From Paludibacteraceae bacterium (GTDB lineage Bacteria; Bacteroidota; Bacteroidia; Bacteroidales; Paludibacteraceae): a stretch of 8,255 nt of DNA. The notes beneath the pieces were generated by a model that did no database searches, was not told the DNA's origin, and was given only the letters and a program-made list of their open reading frames with translations. The position numbers and the translations under genes were made by a program. Each line of letters begins with the position of its first letter. Position 1 is the stretch's first letter. The DNA is taken from positions 1-8,255 of the forward strand of contig JAGPGR010000063.1 of assembly GCA_018055865.1 (NCBI GenBank). Reading direction: 5' to 3'. Shown in pieces: positions 1 through 6,007 of the stretch.

Positions 1-426
1 CAGCACATCGTAACGTTCGCTATCCACATCCAGAACTGCGATGACTTCATTTTCCTTATTGAAAACGGGCACAACAATCTCCGAAACCGAAGCACTGCTG
101 CAGGCGATATGTCCGGGAAATTGATTAACGTCAGGCACTAAAATAGAGCGTTTTTCTTTCCAGGCCGTTCCGCAAACTCCTTTCCCGAAGCCAATCCGTG
201 TACAGGCAACCGGACCCTGAAATGGACCTAAAACGAGTTGATTTTCCCTTACAATATAAAAGCCAACCCACCACCATCCGAAAACATCTTTCAGCGCCGC
301 AGCCACGTTTGCCAGATTGGCTGTCAGATCTGTTTCACCTTCCACCAACGATTGTAGTTGAGGCAGCAGCTCCCGATACCGGGCATCTTTGGGTTGATTT
401 TGAGCAATAATGATTGATTCAGACAT
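1..426 (-). CDS. msrC: Free methionine-(R)-sulfoxide reductase (GAF-domain fRMsr), 3' end cut by window
   Basis: Reduces free (not protein-bound) methionine-R-sulfoxide to methionine in the cytosol, using thioredoxin-type reductants. Reading down from ATG at 426, 142 codons are open to the window edge. The E. coli-type enzyme is about 165 residues, so roughly 20 C-terminal residues are missing. The GAF fold is evident: a WWWVGFY strand at residues 51-57, GKGVCGTAW at 81-89, and ACSSASVSEIVVP at 108-120. The three family cysteines are at C75, C85 and C109. Their spacing (10 and 24) is the same as that of C84, C94 and C118 in the E. coli enzyme, where the last is catalytic, so this copy should be active. 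It is divergent from the M16 protease gene. A plain GAF sensor is unlikely because all three cysteines and the SEIVVP motif are present. Confidence 0.93.
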   Translation of the reverse strand, partial: MSESIIIAQNQPKDARYRELLPQLQSLVEGETDLTANLANVAAALKDVFGWWWVGFYIVRENQLVLGPFQGPVACTRIGFGKGVCGTAWKEKRSILVPDVNQFPGHIACSSASVSEIVVPVFNKENEVIAVLDVDSERYDVL

Positions 427-452
427 ACGTGATAAATTGAAATTGGTTTATG

Positions 453-460
453 CAAAGATA
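453..460 (-). promoter_or_regulatory. Candidate -7 box of the msrC promoter
   Basis: Read on the minus strand, this is TATCTTTG, a full match to the Bacteroidota -7 consensus TAnnTTTG, 26 nt upstream of the msrC ATG. No TTTG lies at the expected 19-21 nt further upstream; the bases there (480-483) read ACTT on the minus strand. That position lies inside the inverted repeat at 477-508, so an activator or repressor may act here. The box is seen in the sequence; its promoter function is inferred. Confidence 0.42.
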
Positions 461-476
461 AATGAAAATATCAATC

Positions 477-508
477 TGTAAGTCGCCAATGAACAAAAGT
501 GACTTACA
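477..508. promoter_or_regulatory. Inverted repeat between divergent genes, candidate operator
   Basis: TGTAAGTC at 477-484 is perfectly repeated in inverse as GACTTACA at 501-508, with 16 nt between. The next inner pairs are one G·T and one C-G. It lies between two divergent gene starts, so it is not a transcription terminator. It overlaps the expected -33 position of the msrC promoter and lies about 45 nt upstream of the candidate M16 promoter, as an operator for a dimeric regulator would. The regulator is unknown. Confidence 0.35.
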
Positions 509-551
509 ACACGTTGTTTTTAGTTTAATTAACGCTTTAATTTCACATTTA

Positions 552-583
552 ATTGGCTGTTTGTTAAAAAATAATTTCCTTTG
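552..583 (+). promoter_or_regulatory. Candidate promoter of the M16 protease gene
   Basis: ATTG at 552-555, a 20-nt spacer, and TTCCTTTG at 576-583. Against the Bacteroidota consensus TTTG/TAnnTTTG, this has one mismatch in the -33 element and one in the -7 element, at correct spacing. It would start transcription near 590 and give a leader of about 90 nt containing the small hairpin at 636-654. Inferred from motif match only. Confidence 0.33.
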
Positions 584-679
584 TATATTCTTATCGTTTC
601 ATTTTTTTATGACATTATTCATAACGGTGATTCTATAACGAAAAAAAATCGTTAATAACTTAACTTAAATTAAATAAAT

Positions 680-3490
680 ATGTTGAAAATGAAAACATTA
701 GTAGCAACTTTGCTGATGGTATTTGCTGTAAATCTTACAGCACAGCAAATGCAACCCCTGCCGCTTGACCCGAAAATCCGATACGGAAAACTGGACAACG
801 GACTTACGTATTACATCCGTCATAATCAGGAACCGAAACAACGTGCAGAATTCCACATTGCACAAAATGTAGGTGCCATTCTTGAAAACGATGATCAGGA
901 CGGACTCGCTCACTTTCTGGAACACATGGCTTTCAACGGGACGAAAAACTTCCCCGACAAAGGCATTATCAATTATTTTGAAAAACAGGGTGTAAAATTC
1001 GGCTACGACATCAACGCCTACACCTCGCTCGACGAAACGGTTTACCGGCTCTCCAATGTGCCCACTGCCCGTCAGGGATTGTTGGACAGTGCTTTGCTGG
1101 TATTGCACGACTGGTCCGGATTTATCACACTGAAAGAAGAAGAAATTGACAACGAGCGCGGTGTAATCCGCGAAGAATGGCGTACAGGCAACAATGCGAG
1201 CCGAAGAATGTTCCGCAAATCCAACGAACTCCGCTATCCGGGAAGTCAGTATGCCAAACGCGATGTAATCGGTGATACGGCTGTTATCAATAATTTTTCG
1301 TACGATGCATTGCGGGCCTATTACAAAAAATGGTATCGTCCTGATCAGCAGGCTATTGTTATAGTTGGTGATGTGGATGTGGACCTGATGGAGAAAAAAA
1401 TCAAAGAGATGTTTGCCGATATTCCCCTCAAAGAAAATGCTGGCGAACGACCCGTTTATGAAATTGAAAATAACAAAGAACCTGTGGTAGCCATTGTTAC
1501 CGATCCGGAAGCTTCTCAGACTCAAATCCGCATCGATTACAAAAAAGACAAACTACCGGCTGAGGTACAAAAATCGATGGTAGGCTATGTAATGGGTACT
1601 GTTAACAACATCATCAGCTCTGTGATGAATGAGCGTTTTACCGAAATCAGCCAGCAGGGTGATGCTCCGTTTGTAGGAGCCTATTCTTACTACGGTGAAT
1701 TGGTGAAATCGAAAGATGCTTTTATCAACATTGTAATTCCGAAGGAAGGAAAAGAAATGGAAGGATTCAAAGCCCTGACACTGGAGATGGAAAAATTGAA
1801 ACGGTTTGGGTTTACCAATGCGGAAGTAGAGCGGGCCAAAACCAACCTGCTGAAAGACATTGAAAAATCGTACAACGAACGTGATAACCAAAACAGTCAG
1901 CGGCTGGCGCGTGAATACATCCGCCACTACCTGAGCAGCGAACCTGTACCGGGAATTGAATCGGAATATGAAATGGTGAAAATGTTTTTACCGCAAATTA
2001 CCACTGATGCTGTCAATCAGGTAGCTAAATCGTATGTAGCAGATGAGAATGTAATCATATCGGTGAATGCACCCGAAAAAGCAGAAGTGAAAATTCCGGA
2101 ACAAACTCAACTGCTCACCATTTTGTCTGACTCAAAGCAAGCCGAACTGACAGCTAAAGCAGAAGAGGAAGCAACCCGCCCACTGGTGGAAAAAGCTCCG
2201 AAAGCAGGAAAAGTGAAAAAAGTGACAAAGAATCCGGCTGTAGAAACTACGGAAATGACCCTGAGCAATGGCATAAAAGTAGTATTCAAACCTACAACTT
2301 TCAAAAAAGATGAAATTTCGCTCCGCGCTTTCAGTGATGGCGGTTTGTCAAAAGTTAAAAATACCGACGATCTTTATTCGGCATCATTGGCTACAAGTAT
2401 CGTTTCTTCCAATGGTATAGGCAATTTCAACGCCACCGAACTGAGCAAAGCGCTGACCGGCAAAATAGCTTCGGTAAGTCCTTTCATCAACCAGTATTCC
2501 GAAGGAATGAACGGAAATTCTTCCGTGAAAGACCTCGAAACACTTCTGCAGCTGGTTTATCTGCATTTTACAGCGCCCCGCAAAGACGATAATTCGTACA
2601 CAGCACTGATGAATATGCTGAAAACTTCATTGGCTAATGCCGAGAAAAATCCGAATAAAGCATTCAGCGACAGTGTACGTAAAACTATTTCGGGCAACGA
2701 TCCGCGTGTGATAATCCAGAATATGGAAATGATTGATAAAATTAATCAGGACAAAGCAATCGAAATATACAAACAACGATTTGCCAATCCGGCCGATTTT
2801 ACATTCCTTTTCGTTGGGAATATTGACCCGAACGACAAAGCAACTCAAAAATTACTGGCCACATATCTGGGCGGACTGAAAACTGCAAAAGCAAAAGAAA
2901 CTTACGACAACGTGTATCGTTTCACGCCCAAAGGTAAGATTAAAAACTATTTCAACCGCGAGATGCAGACCAAAAAAGCTTCGAACCGTATTTATTACTC
3001 AGCCGATATGCCTTACAACATTCATACGAGCATGAATGTGAATGCCATAGGTGAAATCCTTGACATGCGCTATCTGGAAAGCATCCGCGAAAAAGAAGGC
3101 GGCTCTTACGGCGTAGGTGTTTATGGCGGTGTAAGCAATACACCTAAAGACGAAGCCGTTGTGTTAATGCAATTTGATACAGATCCGGAGAAACAAACCC
3201 GACTGATGGAAATCATTCATCAGGAAGTTCAGGAAATAGTAAAGAATGGCCCGAAGCCCGAAGACGTACAGAAAGTGAAAGAAAACCTGATGAAACAATA
3301 CGCACAGGATCTGGAACAAAACTCCTGGTGGGCCGGTGCTTTGAAAATGTATTACGAAGACGGAATAAACAACTACAGGGATTACAAAGCTGCAGTTGAT
3401 GCCATGACGGGCGAAACAATCCAAAAAGCCATGAAACAAATTGTTGATCAGGGCAATGTGATTGAAGTGGTCATGTTACCGTCAAAATAA
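680..3490 (+). CDS. Secreted M16 (pitrilysin/insulinase) family zinc metalloprotease, PqqL-like
   Basis: Predicted exported zinc endopeptidase of 936 residues, close to the usual length of two-half M16 proteases such as E. coli PqqL. Residues 1-21 look like a Sec signal peptide: K3/K5, a hydrophobic core, then TAQQ with likely cleavage after A21. There is no lipobox, so the product should be periplasmic. The inverted zinc motif HFLEH is at residues 78-82, and the third ligand is expected at E159 in the stretch EIDNERGVIREEW, 77 residues after H82 as in pitrilysin. The second half, from about residue 525 (LSNGIKVVFKP), lacks HxxEH and is the usual inactive partner domain. R803 and Y810 in REKEGGSYG fit the conserved substrate-binding Arg/Tyr pair. 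A charged Ala/Lys/Glu linker (about 483-522) joins the halves. ATG at 680 is used; M4 at 689 is an equally plausible start. No adjacent gene identifies a substrate. Confidence 0.93.
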   Translation: MLKMKTLVATLLMVFAVNLTAQQMQPLPLDPKIRYGKLDNGLTYYIRHNQEPKQRAEFHIAQNVGAILENDDQDGLAHFLEHMAFNGTKNFPDKGIINYFEKQGVKFGYDINAYTSLDETVYRLSNVPTARQGLLDSALLVLHDWSGFITLKEEEIDNERGVIREEWRTGNNASRRMFRKSNELRYPGSQYAKRDVIGDTAVINNFSYDALRAYYKKWYRPDQQAIVIVGDVDVDLMEKKIKEMFADIPLKENAGERPVYEIENNKEPVVAIVTDPEASQTQIRIDYKKDKLPAEVQKSMVGYVMGTVNNIISSVMNERFTEISQQGDAPFVGAYSYYGELVKSKDAFINIVIPKEGKEMEGFKALTLEMEKLKRFGFTNAEVERAKTNLLKDIEKSYNERDNQNSQRLAREYIRHYLSSEPVPGIESEYEMVKMFLPQITTDAVNQVAKSYVADENVIISVNAPEKAEVKIPEQTQLLTILSDSKQAELTAKAEEEATRPLVEKAPKAGKVKKVTKNPAVETTEMTLSNGIKVVFKPTTFKKDEISLRAFSDGGLSKVKNTDDLYSASLATSIVSSNGIGNFNATELSKALTGKIASVSPFINQYSEGMNGNSSVKDLETLLQLVYLHFTAPRKDDNSYTALMNMLKTSLANAEKNPNKAFSDSVRKTISGNDPRVIIQNMEMIDKINQDKAIEIYKQRFANPADFTFLFVGNIDPNDKATQKLLATYLGGLKTAKAKETYDNVYRFTPKGKIKNYFNREMQTKKASNRIYYSADMPYNIHTSMNVNAIGEILDMRYLESIREKEGGSYGVGVYGGVSNTPKDEAVVLMQFDTDPEKQTRLMEIIHQEVQEIVKNGPKPEDVQKVKENLMKQYAQDLEQNSWWAGALKMYYEDGINNYRDYKAAVDAMTGETIQKAMKQIVDQGNVIEVVMLPSK

Positions 3491-3499
3491 ATCGGGTGT

Positions 3500-3517
3500 G
3501 GCGTCATACCTGATGCC
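3500..3517 (+). other. Short stem-loop just after the M16 protease stop
   Basis: GGCGTCA (3500-3506) pairs with TGATGCC (3511-3517), with one G·U, around a 4-nt loop, starting 10 nt after the stop codon. No T-tract follows, so it does not look like an intrinsic terminator by itself. It could protect the mRNA 3' end or assist the larger stem-loop at 3544-3598. Confidence 0.3.
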
Positions 3518-3543
3518 GCCATTCCTGTCTCTGATAAACAGAT

Positions 3544-3598
3544 AAAACAGGCTTATAGCATGTAGTTTCAAAAAAAACGAGTGAGATAAGCCTGTTTT
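3544..3598 (+). terminator. Perfect 13-bp inverted repeat, probable terminator of the M16 protease gene
   Basis: AAAACAGGCTTAT (3544-3556) is perfectly complementary to ATAAGCCTGTTTT (3586-3598), with a 29-nt loop carrying a run of eight A. The distal arm ends in TTTT and the proximal arm begins with AAAA, so the element could work in either direction. It lies 53 nt after the protease stop. The long loop is unusual for an intrinsic terminator, which keeps the call moderate. Confidence 0.5.
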
Positions 3599-3678
3599 GC
3601 GTTAAATACTTTCGAAGTCATCCTGATTGTTTGAAAAACAGAATAATGATTTTTTTAACTACGCATTTCACTGATTAC

Positions 3679-3707
3679 ACGAATATATTCGTCCCGATTG
3701 CTATCGG
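3679..3707. repeat. 14-bp palindrome next to a small hairpin, possible decayed dispersed repeat or operator
   Basis: ACGAATATATTCGT at 3679-3692 is its own reverse complement. Directly after it, CCGAT (3694-3698) and ATCGG (3703-3707) form a 5-bp stem with a TGCT loop. From memory, phrases like TTACACGAAT and CCCGAT..ATCGGG recur in Bacteroidota intergenic regions, so this may be the remnant of an interspersed repeat. An operator for the acyltransferase gene is the alternative. Copy number in the genome cannot be judged from one window. Confidence 0.35.
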
Positions 3708-3826
3708 ATTTTGTGAAATAAACAGTTTAAATGAATAACATACTAGTGTTTTCTAATATTAATTCTGAGTTGAATTTAAGAAGTCAGGATGAACTTTTTA
3801 TTATAACCATTGCGAATGTACCAACA

Positions 3827-4975
3827 ATGACAACAACCAACATCTCTGCGGCTGCATTTGCCGATTCAAAACCACACTACGAATTACTTAACGGATTGCG
3901 CGGCGTTGCGGCTCTGATGGTTATTTTATATCACGTGTTCGAGGGCTTTGCCACAAGTCCCTTCGATCAACGTTTCAATCATGGATATTTAGCTGTCGAT
4001 TTCTTTTTTATCCTGTCGGGATTCGTTGTAGGTTATGCCTACGACGACCGTTGGAAAGCCATGAAGCCAAAAGACTTTTTCAAACGCAGGTTGATTCGTT
4101 TGCATCCCATGATTGTGCTGGGAGTGGTTTTAGGCGTTATTACGTTTTTTATACAAGGGAGTGAAAAGTGGAACGGTTCACCCGTTTCCGTGTCCTTGAT
4201 AATGCTTGCTTTGCTCCTTCATCTTTTCCTTATTCCGGCAGTACCGGGTTCGGGTGCCGAAGTTCGCGGCAATGGCGAGATGTTTCCGCTGAACGGGCCT
4301 GTTTGGACCTTGTTTTTTGAATATATCGGAAATATTCTCTACGCATTATTTATTCGTCGGCTTTCCACTAAGGCACTAACTGTGCTTGTTGTATTGGCAG
4401 GAGTAGGACTGGCTTCATTTGCCGTGTTCAATTTTTCGGGTTTTGGGCATTTAGGAGTGGGGTGGACCATGGCAGATTACAACATGCCCGGAGGATTTCT
4501 CCGTTTGCTGTTTTCGTTCTCTGTCGGATTACTCATGTCGCGGGTTTTCAAACCGGTGAAAATCAGAGGTGCATTCTGGATATGCAGTCTGACGATTATC
4601 CTTTTGCTGTCCGTTCCCTACGTAGGCAATGCCGAAACTATGTGGATGAACGGGCTCTACGACGCTGTATGCACCATCATCTTTTTCCCTTTGCTGGTCT
4701 ATCTGGGGGCTTCGGGCAAAACAACCGATATCACGACTTCGAAATTCTGTAAATTTTTAGGAGATATTTCTTATCCGTTGTATGTGGTGCATTATCCGTT
4801 TATGTATTTGTTTTATGCGTGGTTGTGGAGCAATGAACTCACTTTCCCTCAAACATGGCCCGTAGGGTTGCTTTTGTTTTTCGGAAATATCTTACTGGCA
4901 TATATCAGCCTCAAGTTGTATGATGAACCGGTACGCAGGTTTTTAGCAAAACGTTTTTTACACATACAAAAATAA
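3827..4975 (+). CDS. Acyltransferase family 3 integral membrane protein
   Basis: Multi-pass inner-membrane protein of 382 residues that, by family knowledge, transfers an acyl group (often acetyl) onto a surface or exported carbohydrate. The actual substrate cannot be told from the sequence. Family motifs, numbered from ATG 3827: GLRGVAALMVILYH with R25 and H36 forming the R-x10-H signature; VDFFFILSG at 57-65; KRRLIRLHP at 86-94; VWTLFFEY with W160 and E165; and near the C-terminus LGDISYPLYVVHYPF. About ten hydrophobic segments are visible, and there is no extra SGNH domain. An upstream in-frame ATG at 3731 would add 32 residues of A/T-rich, non-hydrophobic sequence. I chose 3827 because related proteins, as I recall them, start a short way before the R-x10-H helix. 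No glycan-synthesis genes flank it, so it seems to be an orphan, ended by the terminator at 5022-5072. Confidence 0.9.
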   Translation: MTTTNISAAAFADSKPHYELLNGLRGVAALMVILYHVFEGFATSPFDQRFNHGYLAVDFFFILSGFVVGYAYDDRWKAMKPKDFFKRRLIRLHPMIVLGVVLGVITFFIQGSEKWNGSPVSVSLIMLALLLHLFLIPAVPGSGAEVRGNGEMFPLNGPVWTLFFEYIGNILYALFIRRLSTKALTVLVVLAGVGLASFAVFNFSGFGHLGVGWTMADYNMPGGFLRLLFSFSVGLLMSRVFKPVKIRGAFWICSLTIILLLSVPYVGNAETMWMNGLYDAVCTIIFFPLLVYLGASGKTTDITTSKFCKFLGDISYPLYVVHYPFMYLFYAWLWSNELTFPQTWPVGLLLFFGNILLAYISLKLYDEPVRRFLAKRFLHIQK

Positions 4976-5021
4976 TTTTGGCTAAATTTCCGGTTGTAAC
5001 ATTTTACTTAAATAATTATAT

Positions 5022-5072
5022 AGAATGCTGATGATATGAGAGTTAACCTTTTATTCGTCAGCATTCTTTTTT
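5022..5072 (+). terminator. Rho-independent terminator of the acyltransferase gene
   Basis: AGAATGCTGATGA (5022-5034) pairs with TTCGTCAGCATTCT (arm 5055-5067), giving a 13-bp stem with one G·U and a 20-nt loop. It is followed by an uninterrupted six-T run (5067-5072). It starts 47 nt after the acyltransferase stop and separates that gene from hisH. Confidence 0.78.
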
Positions 5073-5097
5073 CTCAAAGATGCAATAAATTTAAAAT

Positions 5098-5131
5098 CCG
5101 GTTGAAATACTATTTTGCCGGTTTGAAACCG
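5098..5131. promoter_or_regulatory. Direct repeat and palindrome upstream of hisH, candidate operator
   Basis: CCGGTTGAAA (5098-5107) recurs as CCGGTTTGAAA (5118-5128), exactly 20 bp later. The second copy lies within the odd palindrome CGGTTTGAAACCG (5119-5131). The 20-bp phase is about two helical turns, and the pair sits roughly 50-80 bp upstream of the candidate hisH -33 element. This fits a regulator binding site, but no regulator is identified. Confidence 0.35.
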
Positions 5132-5178
5132 ATTGCCCCCGCGCAGACTCTCCAAAACCAAAACAATCATTAAAATCG

Positions 5179-5209
5179 ATTGTTAAAAGGAATTTGTTTT
5201 ATACTTTTG
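5179..5209 (+). promoter_or_regulatory. Bacteroidota-type promoter of hisH
   Basis: ATTG (5179-5182), a 19-nt spacer, then TACTTTTG (5202-5209). The -7 element fully matches TAnnTTTG and the -33 element has one mismatch to TTTG. Transcription would begin near 5214, leaving a leader of only about 14 nt. That leaves no room for a his-type attenuator and rules out starting translation at the in-frame TTG at 5180. Confidence 0.6.
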
Positions 5210-5227
5210 CACATTCAAACAGAAAGT

Positions 5228-5821
5228 ATGAACGTAGTTATCATTCAATACAATGCAGGCAATATCCGTTCGGTTGACTTTGCTTTACAGCGGTTAGGTA
5301 TACGGGCCGGCATTACCGATAATTTCGATGAAATACGTGCTGCCGACAGAGTTATTTTTCCGGGTGTGGGCGAAGCTTCGTCGGCCATGGATTACCTGAA
5401 AGCAAGAAAACTGGATCAGCTCATCGTTGATTTGAAGCAGCCTGTATTGGGAATTTGCCTTGGCATGCAGCTGATGTGCCGTGAATCGGAAGAAAACAAC
5501 ACGGAATGCTTGGGCATTTTCGATCTGAAAGTAAAGCGTTTTCCGGAAGCAGGATTCAAAATTCCACAAATAGGCTGGAACAATATTTACAACTTATCGT
5601 CACCACTTTTCAAAGGGATTGCTGAGAACGAATTTATGTATTTCGTACACGGATATTATGTAGAAAAAAGTCCGTTAAGCATTGCAAGTGCCGATTATAT
5701 TTTGGAATACAGTACAGCTATCTGCAAGGATAATTTTTATGCCGTACAATTTCATCCGGAAAAATCAGGCTTGATGGGACAGAAGATTATTGATAATTTC
5801 GTGAGAATACCGGCCTCCTAA
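5228..5821 (+). CDS. hisH: Imidazole glycerol phosphate synthase, glutaminase subunit HisH
   Basis: Class I glutamine amidotransferase that releases ammonia from glutamine and channels it to HisF, which makes IGP and AICAR in histidine biosynthesis (cytosolic HisH-HisF heterodimer). The ATG at 5228 gives 197 residues, the usual HisH length. The catalytic triad is complete: C77 in GICLGMQ, and H176 and E178 in AVQFHPEKSG. The oxyanion-strand PGVG is at 45-48, PQIGWN at 113-118 and YFVHGYY at 138-144, all HisH hallmarks. Translation from the in-frame TTG at 5180 would add 16 residues but would overlap the promoter, so it is rejected. The neighbours are unrelated: no hisA, hisF or hisIE follows, and tgt comes next. 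HisH paralogues also supply ammonia in some surface-sugar pathways, but no sugar genes adjoin here, so the histidine role is preferred. Confidence 0.92.
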   Translation: MNVVIIQYNAGNIRSVDFALQRLGIRAGITDNFDEIRAADRVIFPGVGEASSAMDYLKARKLDQLIVDLKQPVLGICLGMQLMCRESEENNTECLGIFDLKVKRFPEAGFKIPQIGWNNIYNLSSPLFKGIAENEFMYFVHGYYVEKSPLSIASADYILEYSTAICKDNFYAVQFHPEKSGLMGQKIIDNFVRIPAS

Positions 5822-5845
5822 ATCCACCCTTGGGGGACTTTTAAA

Positions 5846-5875
5846 ATACTGCAGATGAGTAAAACACTGCAGTAT
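5846..5875 (+). terminator. Stem-loop after hisH, possible weak terminator
   Basis: ATACTGCAG (5846-5854) and CTGCAGTAT (5867-5875) form a perfect 9-bp stem with a 12-nt loop, 24 nt after the hisH stop. No T-tract follows, so termination would be weak or factor-assisted. It may instead stabilise the transcript end. Confidence 0.38.
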
Positions 5876-6007
5876 AGATTGATTTTCAGGGACATGTATT
5901 CCAAAAAAAATTGAAACAAATTAATAAAATTGAACTAAATCTGAAAACTACCCGAATCCAAAAATAATCCCACAAGAGGGATGATTTTAAGGGCAGCTTA
6001 TTGTTAA

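Larger units (their letters stand above)
3491..3826. other. Intergenic region between the M16 protease and acyltransferase genes
   Basis: This 336-nt stretch has no gene I can support. It holds a short hairpin (3500-3517), the 13-bp inverted repeat (3544-3598), a 14-bp perfect palindrome (3679-3692) and a small CCGAT/ATCGG hairpin (3694-3707). The last part, 3731-3826, is open in frame with the acyltransferase but is A/T-rich and appears non-coding. I found no well-spaced promoter match for the downstream gene. Confidence 0.6.

Noticed and set aside
198..410. Plus-strand open frame of 70 codons
   Set aside because: It lies antisense to msrC, whose minus-strand frame carries all the fRMsr motifs; the peptide has no recognisable features.
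698..1525. Minus-strand open frame of 275 codons within the M16 protease gene
   Set aside because: It mirrors the codon pattern of the protease on the other strand; the Phe/Ile/Val/His-rich product resembles no family and covers the catalytic domain of a clear gene.
3710..3713. TTTG upstream of the acyltransferase as part of a -7 box
   Set aside because: It is preceded by GGAT rather than TAnn, and no -33 element lies at the proper spacing.
5224..5272. Histidine attenuator before or at the start of hisH
   Set aside because: The predicted leader is about 14 nt and no run of His codons is present.
5925..5932. TAAAATTG as a -7 box for tgt
   Set aside because: One mismatch to TAnnTTTG and no TTTG-like element 19-21 nt upstream; in A/T-rich DNA this is not convincing.
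5967..5982. ATCCC/GGGAT stem-loop before tgt
   Set aside because: Only 5 bp with a 6-nt loop and no downstream T-tract of note; too weak to call a terminator or riboswitch. No preQ1 riboswitch pattern was recognised here.
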